Assembly (NCBI RefSeq): GCF_000800805.1
Contig: NZ_CP010070.1
Coordinates: 682,001 to 746,000 of the forward strand
From: Candidatus Methanoplasma termitum
Lineage (GTDB): Archaea; Thermoplasmatota; Thermoplasmata; Methanomassiliicoccales; Methanomethylophilaceae
Direction of reading: 5' to 3'
DNA length: 64,000 nt
Under the pieces are notes generated by a model. That model searched no databases. It saw only the letters and a program-made list of their open reading frames with translations, and was not told the DNA's origin. Position 1 is the first letter of the stretch, and each line of letters begins with the position of its first letter. Both the position numbers and the translations under genes were made by a program. This document shows, piece by piece, positions 46,790-55,519 of the stretch.

Positions 46790-46812
46790 TCATGTGCGCA
46801 CTACACTTGCCG

Positions 46813-47190
46813 ATGAAGAGCAGGGAGGAGCTTGCGGCGGAGAAATTCAAATGCTCCACAAAAGAACGAGCATTGTTCGAGGCCGGCATCAAAATGGGCA
46901 CTATATACCATCAGTTCGTAGGTATGCCGCTTAATGAGGACAGCATTGAGTCGCTGGAAGATGCTATCGAAAGGGGCGTACTTGTACAGCCCTACGTGGA
47001 AAGCGTGAAAGTAAGGATAGACAGAAGCATTTTCGGCCCTAAAAAAGATGAGTACTCCTATCGTTCGCTGACCGGGGAAATGCTGGATGTCGTTTTGGTT
47101 ATAAAAATTGATAATGTACGTGTAAAAGCCGAGATGAGATATGACCCTAAGCTGAATTATCCGCTCATGTATATTTCTGATGTCGAATAA
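46813..47190 (+). CDS. mptD: Archaeal dihydroneopterin aldolase MptD
   Basis: This protein of about 125 aa belongs to the archaeal MptD family (KERALFEAGIKMGTIYHQFVG). The family cleaves 7,8-dihydroneopterin to 6-hydroxymethyl-dihydropterin for methanopterin biosynthesis, which supports a methanogen or methanopterin user. The start at 46813 (MKSREELAAE) is positioned for leaderless expression. An upstream ATG at 46792 overlaps the promoter. Confidence 0.87.
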   Translation: MKSREELAAEKFKCSTKERALFEAGIKMGTIYHQFVGMPLNEDSIESLEDAIERGVLVQPYVESVKVRIDRSIFGPKKDEYSYRSLTGEMLDVVLVIKIDNVRVKAEMRYDPKLNYPLMYISDVE

Positions 47191-47253
47191 ATCTGTCTCC
47201 TCCATTATATATATGGCCTATACCATACAGTCTTTCTTGCAGGAGGTGGAAAG

Positions 47254-47799
47254 TTGATTAGCGATATAAAAATCGGTATCACGGGTCTTCCGGGTTCCGG
47301 GAAGACGTATGCTCTTTTGAGAGTAATTGAAATGCTCAAAGACGACGATTTAGTTATCGGTGGGATGATCGACGAACCACTTACTGACGGGAAACGAAGA
47401 ACGGGGTTCTCCGTTAGGAATATTCTTACAGGCGAGTCCAAGGTGTTCGCCAGTGTGGAGATCGAAAGCAAAATAATGATCGGCAGGATCGGAGTGGATC
47501 TCACAAAATTCGAAGAGGTCGGGATCTCAGCAATAAAAGTAGCATGCGAGAAGTGCGACATTATAGTTATCGATGAAGTGGGAAAGGTAGAGGTTGAGAG
47601 CCAGGCATTCATCGATGCGGTGAAAGAAGCACTTGATGTGAACAAGCCCATGATACTGACCTTGCATAAAAAATCAAGAAATCCGCTTTTGCAGGACATA
47701 AGGAGAAGGGATGACGTGAGGGTGCTGGAAGTCACTCCCACGAACCGCAATATCCTCCCATACAAGATCCTGCGTCTGATGAACGGTGAAAACGTCTGA
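47254..47799 (+). CDS. THEP1-family nucleoside-triphosphatase
   Basis: This 181-aa P-loop NTPase has Walker A GLPGSGKT near residue 10 and Walker B IIVIDEVGKVE near residue 105, the THEP1/NTPase_1 signature. It hydrolyses NTPs in vitro; the cellular role is unclear. The start is TTG with a strong AGGAGG Shine-Dalgarno. It overlaps trm1 by 1 nt (TGATG). Confidence 0.9.
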   Translation: MISDIKIGITGLPGSGKTYALLRVIEMLKDDDLVIGGMIDEPLTDGKRRTGFSVRNILTGESKVFASVEIESKIMIGRIGVDLTKFEEVGISAIKVACEKCDIIVIDEVGKVEVESQAFIDAVKEALDVNKPMILTLHKKSRNPLLQDIRRRDDVRVLEVTPTNRNILPYKILRLMNGENV

Positions 47800-48911
47800 T
47801 GCCCTCGGGTATTGAGATCACTGAAGGAAGAACAAAACTTCTTGTCCCCGAATCGCACTCTCTTCACGGTCCCGGAACCAGGACCGCCAGCGTGTTCTTC
47901 AATGAACAGATGGCATTCGGAAGGGACATTTCGATAATGTTCCTGAGAGCTTTGGATAAAGGGCAGATAAGTGTCGTTGATGCTATGAGTGCAACAGGAG
48001 CTCGTGCAGTGAGGATCGCAAACGAGGTTGCCGGCACATCAGTAACAGCCAATGACATCGACCCAAAAGCGATACCTTACATCGAGCATAACATCTCGCT
48101 GAACGGCCTTTCCAACTGTGTCCCGTCAAATAAAGACCTCCACATTCTTTTCGCCGAATCATCATTTGATTACGTGGACATCGATCCCTTCGGGTCTCCG
48201 ACCCCCTTCATACAATCTGCGATAAGAGGGTGCAGAAAAAAAGGAATACTCGCGATAACAGCAACCGACACGGCACCACTCGCAGGCGCACAGGTAGGGA
48301 AATGCAGAAGAAGATACCAATCCGAACCAATAAGGGGATATATGTGCCATGAGAGCGGGTTACGCATTCTAATGTGCAACATCGCCAAAGAACTGGCAAA
48401 ATTCGACAGAGGAATGAAGCCTTTACTCTCATTCTATGCCGACCATTATTTCAGGGTCTATGTTCAGGTCGAGGAGGGTGCCGCCCCGACCGATCGGTCG
48501 TTAGATCAGATCGGCTATCTCCACTACGATCCGAACACGCTTGGGAGATCGGTCTCCAAACATCCGGATGCGACATTTGATAAGGGTCCATTTTGGATCG
48601 GTCTGCTTCACGATAAAGCGCTTCTCGCAAGAATGAACACCGAAGGAGCGGAAAAAGAGAAACGCTGTATAAAGATGCTTGACCTTTGGAGGAACGAGCT
48701 TGACGAACAGGTCTTTTTGTATGACATAAGCGAGCTGTCGTCGTTCACAAAATTATCCCCGCCGAAGATAGAAGCTCTGATCGATGCTTTGAATGAAAGT
48801 GGAAGAACGACCCCGACACATATGAGCCCCACCTCATTCAAGACAGAGCTGGTCCCTAAAGACGTGATCTCAATTTACAAAGAAAACAGCCCGGACAGTA
48901 TCAGGCAATGA
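47799..48911 (+). CDS. trm1: tRNA (guanine-26 N2)-dimethyltransferase Trm1
   Basis: This 370-aa Rossmann methyltransferase has the SAM motif VVDAMSATGARAVRIA, motif IV DIDPFGSPTPF and the archaeal/eukaryal Trm1 C-terminal domain. It methylates G26 of tRNA. It is translationally coupled to the THEP1 gene. Confidence 0.95.
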   Translation: MPSGIEITEGRTKLLVPESHSLHGPGTRTASVFFNEQMAFGRDISIMFLRALDKGQISVVDAMSATGARAVRIANEVAGTSVTANDIDPKAIPYIEHNISLNGLSNCVPSNKDLHILFAESSFDYVDIDPFGSPTPFIQSAIRGCRKKGILAITATDTAPLAGAQVGKCRRRYQSEPIRGYMCHESGLRILMCNIAKELAKFDRGMKPLLSFYADHYFRVYVQVEEGAAPTDRSLDQIGYLHYDPNTLGRSVSKHPDATFDKGPFWIGLLHDKALLARMNTEGAEKEKRCIKMLDLWRNELDEQVFLYDISELSSFTKLSPPKIEALIDALNESGRTTPTHMSPTSFKTELVPKDVISIYKENSPDSIRQ

Positions 48912-48957
48912 ATGTATAACAACATTTATAGCACTAAAATGACTGAAGAGACCTGGT

Positions 48958-50268
48958 GTGATTTTGCCGAGTCTTGCGATCATTGGAGCACAGTGGGGCG
49001 ATGAAGGGAAGGGAAAAATAACAGATTATCTTGATAAAACAGCAGACCTTATCGTACGTTTCCAAGGCGGCAACAATGCGGGACATACCATAAAAGTCGG
49101 AGATACCGTATTCAAGCTTCACGGCCTCCCTTCCGGCGTTGTAAGAAAAGGAAAGCTTGCCGTGATAGGCAACGGCACCGTCGTCAACATGGACGAACTT
49201 CTGGAGGAGATGGAGCAGGTCTCGAAGGCGGGAGGGTCCCTTGAAGGATTGAGGATCTCCGACAGGGCTCATTTGATCATCCCGCTTCACAAGAAATTAG
49301 ATGGAGCAGAAGAGAAGTACCGCGGCAACAAGGTCGTGGGAACAACAAAAAAAGGCATCGGACCGGCATATCAGGACAAGGTTGCAAGACTAGGCATACG
49401 CGTCGGAGACCTTTTGGAAGACAAGACTCTGAGAGATAAAGCCGATTTCTTTTTGCCATATAAAAAAGACCTCCTTAATATGCTTGATGCAGAACCATGC
49501 AATTGCGACACCGATATGCTGTACAACAAACTGAAGGGTTGGAGCGAGAAAGTGAGCATGTACATCTGCGATACATCGGTCCTTATCAACGAATCTTTGG
49601 ACGAAGGGAAGAAGGTCCTTTTCGAGGGGGCGCAGGGGGCGATGCTGGATATCGATCACGGCACTTACCCCTATGTTACTTCTTCATCGACCTGCGCCGG
49701 AGGAATATGCACCGGTGCGGGAGTGGCGCCCAATCGTATCGATAAAGTGGTAGGCTGTCTGAAAGCCTACACCACACGTGTAGGCGAGGGTCCGTTCGCA
49801 ACTGAACTCAAAGGGAAGGAAGCTGAGGAACTGCAGAAGAAAGGCGGGGAGTTCGGAGTGACCACCGGCAGAGGAAGGAGATGCGGATGGCTGGACCTGG
49901 TCGTTGCGGAGCACGCATCCAGATTATGCGGATTTAGTTCTTGGGCCATAACGAAATTGGATGTTCTCAATGACTATGCCAAACTCCCGGTATGCGTAGC
50001 ATACAAAATAGACGGCAAAGAGACAAAGTACTTCCCGGCTTCGATAACAAAGCAGGAAAGGGCGGTCCCGGTATACAAAGTAATGAAGGGTTGGAAGAGC
50101 TGGAACGACACGGAATCCGTAGTTAAAGGAGGATATGACAGCCTTCCGAAAGAGATGAGAGCATACATCCAATTCATTGAGAAGGAAACAAAGCTCCCTG
50201 CCGACATCATCAGCGTGGGTCCGGATAGAAAAGAGACGATAGACAGGAAAAAAGATTGGTGGGCCTGA
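48958..50268 (+). CDS. purA: Adenylosuccinate synthetase
   Basis: This 436-aa GTP-dependent ligase converts IMP and aspartate to adenylosuccinate in AMP synthesis. It has GAQWGDEGKGK at the N-terminus, the GGNNAGHT motif, GTTKKGIGPAYQDK, FEGAQGAMLDID and TTGRGRRCGWLD. The start is GTG at 48958. A TATA-like CATTTATA lies about 30 nt upstream. It meets the convergent ubiD gene at TGATCA. Confidence 0.96.
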   Translation: MILPSLAIIGAQWGDEGKGKITDYLDKTADLIVRFQGGNNAGHTIKVGDTVFKLHGLPSGVVRKGKLAVIGNGTVVNMDELLEEMEQVSKAGGSLEGLRISDRAHLIIPLHKKLDGAEEKYRGNKVVGTTKKGIGPAYQDKVARLGIRVGDLLEDKTLRDKADFFLPYKKDLLNMLDAEPCNCDTDMLYNKLKGWSEKVSMYICDTSVLINESLDEGKKVLFEGAQGAMLDIDHGTYPYVTSSSTCAGGICTGAGVAPNRIDKVVGCLKAYTTRVGEGPFATELKGKEAEELQKKGGEFGVTTGRGRRCGWLDLVVAEHASRLCGFSSWAITKLDVLNDYAKLPVCVAYKIDGKETKYFPASITKQERAVPVYKVMKGWKSWNDTESVVKGGYDSLPKEMRAYIQFIEKETKLPADIISVGPDRKETIDRKKDWWA

Positions 50269-51540
50269 TCATTTACGAACGGCGACCTTTGCTTTTTCAT
50301 AGAGCTTTCTGTCTCTGTTCAACGGGATCGTTGCATCATATCCGACCTTCCATGTTGTGGTATCGCAGCTTGGATCCAACGACGAACCGGCAGCGCCGGG
50401 TATCTTGATTATCCGGTCGCCCTGCATTCTGGTGGCCATCGCCCACTCCACTTCCCTGTCGTTGAATATATCGATGTCATCGTCGACAACGATGACCTGT
50501 TTCATCGAGGTGTGGCCGGAAAAGGCTGCCAATATCGCATTAACGCCGTCGCCTTCCTTGTTCTTCGCGATGGATACGACCCCATTGAGCCAGCAGCACC
50601 CTCCTTCGGTCAGACGGACGTTCTTTACCCTGGGTACTGCCTGCCTTACGGTCTTGAGGATGACCGGCTCCCTCGGGAGCCCCATGAACAAGAAATGATC
50701 GTTCCCTCCCGGAAGCAGCAGGTGGAATATCGGGTCTTTGCATGACCACATCTTTTCTATTTTGATGACCGGCTGATCTCTTACAATATCATATGTGCCG
50801 GTGATGTCCACAAACGGGCCTTCCTTTGTCGTTTCGAACGTTATCTTCCCTTCGAACACATAATCGCTGCTCGACGGAACTAACAGTCCGTTGTCACACT
50901 TTCCCACCTCTAAGGGCTTGCCGTGGCCTTTTTTCATCATCGCCGAAGCTATCATCAGTTCATCGGATCCGAAGTCTGTTGAAACGGCAGCGGCGAGAAG
51001 GACCTCTGCCTGAAGACCCACACATATCGAGATATTGAGCTCTTTGCCGTCCTTTTTTGCTTCATTGTATAATGTGAAGAGGTGTCTCGGGACCAGCCTC
51101 ACCGCGATGCGGTCTTTGTCCATTATCATCATCCTGTGGAAGGAGACATTCTTCTTTCCTTTGTATTCCGCAACTATCACGCCAGACGAAATGTAACGGC
51201 CTCCGTCCTCAGGGTAATATTTCGGGATCGGAAGGGACATCAGATCCACTTTCAGCGAATTTTGTTTGAATTCCGGGTTCTTCACTTCTTTTACATCACA
51301 TGGGGATTCGAGTGCCGACAATATGTGTTCGACAATACTGTCGGGCCGGATGTTCATCGCCGCTGCGACCTTCTTCCTCGTCGAGAACACGTTGCCTGCG
51401 GCTTTTTTTCCGTTGACGTTCTCGAACAATACGGTCCTTTCCTGATCTTCTATCAGCATTTCGGTGATCTTGCTTGAATCTTGGTCCACTTTCTCTTTCA
51501 CGGAACAGACGTTTTCTCTCAGAAAGTCCCTTATAGGCAT
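50269..51540 (-). CDS. UbiD-family decarboxylase
   Basis: This 423-aa protein has UbiD-family hallmarks, including YISSGVIV, IAVRLVPRH, EGPFVDITGTYD and VVDDDIDIFND. UbiD enzymes use prenylated FMN. In many archaea a UbiD homologue is the anhydromevalonate phosphate decarboxylase of the modified mevalonate pathway, which is the likeliest role here; aromatic acid decarboxylation is an alternative. No UbiX partner is in the window. A TATA-like TTATATTA about 27 nt upstream suggests a leaderless mRNA. Confidence 0.88.
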   Translation of the reverse strand: MPIRDFLRENVCSVKEKVDQDSSKITEMLIEDQERTVLFENVNGKKAAGNVFSTRKKVAAAMNIRPDSIVEHILSALESPCDVKEVKNPEFKQNSLKVDLMSLPIPKYYPEDGGRYISSGVIVAEYKGKKNVSFHRMMIMDKDRIAVRLVPRHLFTLYNEAKKDGKELNISICVGLQAEVLLAAAVSTDFGSDELMIASAMMKKGHGKPLEVGKCDNGLLVPSSSDYVFEGKITFETTKEGPFVDITGTYDIVRDQPVIKIEKMWSCKDPIFHLLLPGGNDHFLFMGLPREPVILKTVRQAVPRVKNVRLTEGGCCWLNGVVSIAKNKEGDGVNAILAAFSGHTSMKQVIVVDDDIDIFNDREVEWAMATRMQGDRIIKIPGAAGSSLDPSCDTTTWKVGYDATIPLNRDRKLYEKAKVAVRK

Positions 51541-51630
51541 ATTTTACCGTAAGCGATTCACCCTTATATTATTAGCCCGAAGCGGAAACACAAATGAACA
51601 TCATAAATATTCGAAGTAGAATCAGCACTT

Positions 51631-53316
51631 ATGTCTGACGACCGCACCGAGGCACTGATCCGGAAATATGCACTGCAGAACGCAGTATTCTTCAAAGGCA
51701 CCGCCAATTCCAAAGCTGTCGTAGGAAAGGTGCTGAGCGAAAACCCGGAGCTCAGGAGCAAGGCCGGAGAGCTTACTCCTTTGATCGAATCCATAACTGC
51801 AGATGTGAACAAGATGTCTTTGGAGGAACAGACAAAAATGCTTTCGGATATCGATCCTTCGCTGATGGTCAAAGAAAAGAAAGAAAGAATATACCTTCTT
51901 CCCGAGCTCAGGAACGCCGTTGACGGAAAGGTAGTGATGAGGATCGCCCCGGGTCCTTCCGGACCACTGCATATCGGACACACACGGGTTTCAATACTCA
52001 ACGACGAATATGTAAAAAGATACAACGGTAAACTGATTATAAGGTATGAGGACACCAACCCGGAGAAAATAGACCCTGACGCATACAGAATGATCTCGGA
52101 GGATCTCGACTGGCTGGGGGTAAAGATACACGAAAGCATCACTCAATCAGACAGGTTCGAGATCTATTACGAGATCACAAGAGAACTGATCGATAAAGGA
52201 CACGCATACGTCTGCACCTGTAAGGGCGACGATTGGAGGGAGATGAAAGAGGATGAGAAGGAGTGCCCATGCCGCAGCCTCCCCATAAATGTTCAACTGG
52301 AAAGATATGATAAACTGCTTAACGGAGAATACGGCGAAGGAGATGCCGTTGCCGTTGTGAAAACGGAGCTTGATCATCCCAACCCAGCCATCAGGGATTT
52401 CGTTGCGTTGAGGGTAGTAGACCATCCTCATCCGAAAACGGGGGACAGATACCGTGCATACCCGATGATGAATCTGTCTGTTGCGATAGACGATCATCTT
52501 CTCGGTGTTACCCACGTCATACGCGGAAAGGACCACCTGAACAACACTCTCAGACAGGAATACATCTTCAATTACTTCGGCTGGAAAAAACCTGAGTACT
52601 ACCATTATGGTTTGGTGAACATACCGGACGCTGTTCTGAAGACATCGTTGATCAAAGAAAGCATCCGCTCGGGAGAGTACAGCGGATGGGATGATGTCAG
52701 AACTGGAACTGTAAGAGCCATCGAAAGAAGAGGGATCAGGCCGGAAGCGGTCAGGAGATATTGGGTCGAGAGCGGAATAAAATCAGTCGACATTCAATTT
52801 TCTTGGGACAACCTTTACGGAATGAACCGCGACATCATCGATGATATTTCAAACAGGTATTTCTTCGTAGCCGACCCGGTAAAATACAACATCGAAGGCG
52901 TTGAAACAATTGACGGTCATGCACCGCTCCATCCCGATCACCCGGAGAGAGGTAGCAGGAATTACCGCCTTAGCGGGAAAAAGACCGTGTCGATCTCGTC
53001 CGAGGATTCGAAGGTTTTTGCAGAGCACAAACTCATAAGACTGAAAGACCTCTGCAATCTTGAGTACGGCACACCGGCAAAATTCGCAGGCAATGACCTG
53101 TCTTTGTTAAAGAAGGGTGCCAAGGCTGTTCAGTGGGTGGGGAAGAACGGGATCAAAACAGAATTGTACATGCCTGACGGAAGCATTATACATGGGATGG
53201 CCGAAGATGCGATCCTGAAGGAGAGCAAAGATACGGTCCAGTTCGAGCGTGTGGGCTTCGTCAGGATCGAGGCTAAGAAAGACAATGGAATAAGAGCGAT
53301 ATTCACACACCGCTGA
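51631..53316 (+). CDS. gltX: Glutamyl-tRNA synthetase, archaeal type
   Basis: This 561-aa class I synthetase of the archaeal/eukaryal GluRS/GlnRS branch has GPLHIGHTRVSI (HIGH), GLVNIPDA, a degenerate KMSKS (LKTSLIKESI) and a beta-barrel anticodon-binding C-terminus. It probably charges tRNA-Glu and tRNA-Gln, and supplies Glu-tRNA to HemA in the tetrapyrrole operon. A TATA-like CATAAATA about 26 nt upstream indicates a leaderless start. It converges on the DtxR gene at TGATCA. Confidence 0.95.
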   Translation: MSDDRTEALIRKYALQNAVFFKGTANSKAVVGKVLSENPELRSKAGELTPLIESITADVNKMSLEEQTKMLSDIDPSLMVKEKKERIYLLPELRNAVDGKVVMRIAPGPSGPLHIGHTRVSILNDEYVKRYNGKLIIRYEDTNPEKIDPDAYRMISEDLDWLGVKIHESITQSDRFEIYYEITRELIDKGHAYVCTCKGDDWREMKEDEKECPCRSLPINVQLERYDKLLNGEYGEGDAVAVVKTELDHPNPAIRDFVALRVVDHPHPKTGDRYRAYPMMNLSVAIDDHLLGVTHVIRGKDHLNNTLRQEYIFNYFGWKKPEYYHYGLVNIPDAVLKTSLIKESIRSGEYSGWDDVRTGTVRAIERRGIRPEAVRRYWVESGIKSVDIQFSWDNLYGMNRDIIDDISNRYFFVADPVKYNIEGVETIDGHAPLHPDHPERGSRNYRLSGKKTVSISSEDSKVFAEHKLIRLKDLCNLEYGTPAKFAGNDLSLLKKGAKAVQWVGKNGIKTELYMPDGSIIHGMAEDAILKESKDTVQFERVGFVRIEAKKDNGIRAIFTHR

Positions 53317-53979
53317 TCATTCGCTTGTGTCGATAAAAACAGACGATGCCAGATCTGCCGGCAGAGCTACCACGGACTCCCCAAGATCGACAATGGTGAC
53401 GTTGTTGCTGTACGGGTCCGGATCCATTGTGAGCTTGCGCCCGGGTATGAATCCCATCATCATCAGCTTCTTGATTACCTTCGAATCATTGTTCTTAAGG
53501 TGGGATATCACCCCGTGTTCTCCGGGATTCAGATCCGACAGAGACGCTGTTATGCGGATCCCTTCCGATAACACGGCATTGCATGGTGTGGAACAGCTCT
53601 GACAATCGCTGTCGACCTGTATTCCCAGCATCTGGCACATCTTGATGGCCGATTCCTCGGATAATGCATGCTCCAGCCTACATGCCTCATTATGTGCCGT
53701 TGTTTTATCCACATTCAGGAAATTTATCAAGAAGTTCTCTAACACATGATGCTTCTTCCGAATGACCCTTGCATAATCAAGACCCTCTTCGGTCAGTTTC
53801 ACACCGTGGTATTTCTCATATTCAACAAGCCCTTCGCTCGAAAGGATCTTAAGCATCTCTGTAACACTGGCGGGTGCGATATTCATATATGACGCCAATT
53901 CGGTGGTTCTTGTGGCATTCTCGCCCTCTGTCAGCCTGAGTATGTTGATGAGATAATCCTCACGATTCTGGGTGGTCAT
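53317..53979 (-). CDS. DtxR/MntR-family metal-dependent regulator
   Basis: This 220-aa protein has an N-terminal winged helix (TRTTELASYMNIAPASVTEML). A metal-binding dimerisation domain follows with HHVLENFLIN, H/E ligands and CQSCSTPC. It ends in a FeoA/SH3-like domain. It senses iron or manganese and represses uptake genes. No transporter is adjacent on its strand, so targets are unknown. Confidence 0.92.
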   Translation of the reverse strand: MTTQNREDYLINILRLTEGENATRTTELASYMNIAPASVTEMLKILSSEGLVEYEKYHGVKLTEEGLDYARVIRKKHHVLENFLINFLNVDKTTAHNEACRLEHALSEESAIKMCQMLGIQVDSDCQSCSTPCNAVLSEGIRITASLSDLNPGEHGVISHLKNNDSKVIKKLMMMGFIPGRKLTMDPDPYSNNVTIVDLGESVVALPADLASSVFIDTSE

Positions 53980-54050
53980 CAGTTCAATATCTTCTGGAAG
54001 GTAGATAAAAGTTAGGAATATCGCTTTTAGATCATATTCAAAAGGTTTGG

Positions 54051-54074
54051 CTGCCCCGCCGCAATGCGGGGCAG
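54051..54074 (-). terminator. Hairpin terminator after the flavoprotein gene
   Basis: A 9-bp stem (CTGCCCCGC / GCGGGGCAG) with a 6-nt loop begins 6 nt after the flavoprotein stop on the minus strand. It is followed by CCAAACCTTTT. Confidence 0.55.
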
Positions 54075-54080
54075 TCTTGA

Positions 54081-54629
54081 TCAGAGTTTCTTGCCGATTG
54101 CGGCAGCCTCGTCGAGGATGGCTTTGTTCTTCGATGCCTCGTCCGGGGCGTTGCCGCCTGTGAATACCATCTTGCCGACTGACACGAACTTGAAGTAGTT
54201 AACCATACTCTTCTCCAACTTATCAGCCAACGCTTTTGCACCGTCGACGCCGCCTCCGCAGCTGACCACAACGGCGAGTTTCTTCCCTGGATCTATATTT
54301 GATGCCATTCCGGCTCCTAGGAAGCTGTAGAATCTATCCTGGAAGAGTCTGAACTGTCCACAGGCCTCTCCGAAGTAGTCCGGGGTTGAAAGGATCACTC
54401 CTTCAGCTTTCCTCATCTCATTCAGGATCTCGGCATGGTCATCTTTCACCACACAGCCGACGCTCTTCTTGCAGCCCATGCAAGCTTGGCAGCCTTTCGC
54501 ATTGGAAAGTTTGTTAAGATAGTAAATTTTAACATCCTTTCCGTTCTTTTTTGCTGCATCGGTCATTGCCCCCACTATCGCATTCGAATTGCCTTTTCTA
54601 GGACTGGCTACTATAGCTACTATTGACAT
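54081..54629 (-). CDS. Iron-sulfur flavoprotein / NADPH-dependent FMN reductase family
   Basis: This 182-aa flavodoxin-fold protein has the FMN phosphate loop SPRKGNSN and a cysteine motif CQACMGCKKSVGC (about residues 47-59) typical of iron-sulfur flavoproteins of methanogens. These transfer electrons or reduce oxidants. It is divergent from the HxlR regulator, with palindromic sites in the shared promoter. Confidence 0.9.
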   Translation of the reverse strand: MSIVAIVASPRKGNSNAIVGAMTDAAKKNGKDVKIYYLNKLSNAKGCQACMGCKKSVGCVVKDDHAEILNEMRKAEGVILSTPDYFGEACGQFRLFQDRFYSFLGAGMASNIDPGKKLAVVVSCGGGVDGAKALADKLEKSMVNYFKFVSVGKMVFTGGNAPDEASKNKAILDEAAAIGKKL

Positions 54630-54638
54630 AATATCGCC

Positions 54639-54705
54639 ACTATCAAAATGATAGTTAAAGTATATAATTATTGTTAGTTAATAATAAATATCAAAATTGT
54701 ATAGT
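54639..54705. promoter_or_regulatory. Divergent promoter with paired operator-like sites
   Basis: ACTATC-AAAAT-GATAGT (54639-54655) is a perfect 6-bp-arm palindrome next to the flavoprotein start. A related degenerate site, TATCAAAATTGTATAGT (about 54689-54705), lies near the regulator start. The arrangement suggests HxlR binding to both and controlling both genes. Confidence 0.4.
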
Positions 54706-54712
54706 TATTGTC

Positions 54713-55117
54713 ATGGGGAACAAATCTAATGCGCCAAGGATGGATTGCGCCTTGGATGCGGCGATGGCTGTCATAGAGGGAAAATGGAAAGCTGCGATAC
54801 TCTGCAAACTTTGTGTGAAGGGCACCTTACGTTTCAACCAGCTGATGAAAGAGCTTGAGGTCGTTTCACCGAGAATACTCACAAAACAGCTGAGAGAGAT
54901 GGAGAAAGATGGGCTTATAATCAGGGCCGTCAAATCAGAGATACCTGTGGGTGTAGAATATTCAATTTCCGAAAAAGGATTGACACTGATCCCGGCATTG
55001 AAGATCCTCGCCGAATGGGGAGTGAACAACGTTCTCAGATACAACGTTAAACTTGATGACAGCATTATCCTACCCCACAAAGAAGACCAGAGTCCGTTTC
55101 GCTCAGCAGATGCTTAA
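54713..55117 (+). CDS. HxlR-family transcriptional regulator
   Basis: This 134-aa winged-helix regulator has the HxlR signature: MDCALDAAMAVIEGKWKAAI, LRFNQLMKEL, SPRILTKQLREME, and PVGVEYSISEKG. The single N-terminal Cys near residue 12 is at the position used for redox or electrophile sensing in the family. The start at 54713 (MGNKSNAPRM) fits the family. It probably controls the divergent flavoprotein and itself. Confidence 0.9.
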   Translation: MGNKSNAPRMDCALDAAMAVIEGKWKAAILCKLCVKGTLRFNQLMKELEVVSPRILTKQLREMEKDGLIIRAVKSEIPVGVEYSISEKGLTLIPALKILAEWGVNNVLRYNVKLDDSIILPHKEDQSPFRSADA

Positions 55118-55130
55118 TAGGATCGATGGC

Positions 55131-55517
55131 TCATTTCATACTGTTGACCTTTTCTATCAGTATCTCTGTGATCTTCGGGTCATCTCCGATCGGAGTGGCG
55201 TACTTCACTTTCATCATCCTGCCGTTTATCTTTACGGAGCCGCGTGTGCCATTCTCGGGCACCCCTATCTTTTCGGGTATATCTTTTGTAAGGTGTATGC
55301 CTGATGCTATGAAAAGCGGCAAAGCGGTTATCGTATCCACTCCGTCCGCAGCCATTCTCTCCAACGTCTCCTCGATCGACGGTAGCGATATCTCATTGAA
55401 TCCGATGTAGACGTTCTTGAATCCTTTCTCCCTCATGCGTTTAGCATGAAGTTCCATTATCTCTTTGTTGAAGTTCAATTTCGAGCCGTGTCCGATTATG
55501 ATTATTCCTTCTTTCAT
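55131..55517 (-). CDS. cbiX: Small sirohydrochlorin metal chelatase (CbiX/CfbA)
   Basis: This 128-aa short archaeal chelatase (GHGSKLNFNKEI, PLFIASGIHLTKDIP) inserts cobalt, or nickel for F430, into sirohydrochlorin. In methanogens the same short form is CfbA. The start at 55517 (MKEGIIIIGHGS) lies 2 nt after hemD's stop; the frame extends further upstream into hemD but that part is unrelated. It is the last gene of the tetrapyrrole operon. Confidence 0.92.
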   Translation of the reverse strand: MKEGIIIIGHGSKLNFNKEIMELHAKRMREKGFKNVYIGFNEISLPSIEETLERMAADGVDTITALPLFIASGIHLTKDIPEKIGVPENGTRGSVKINGRMMKVKYATPIGDDPKITEILIEKVNSMK

Positions 55518-55519
55518 TC

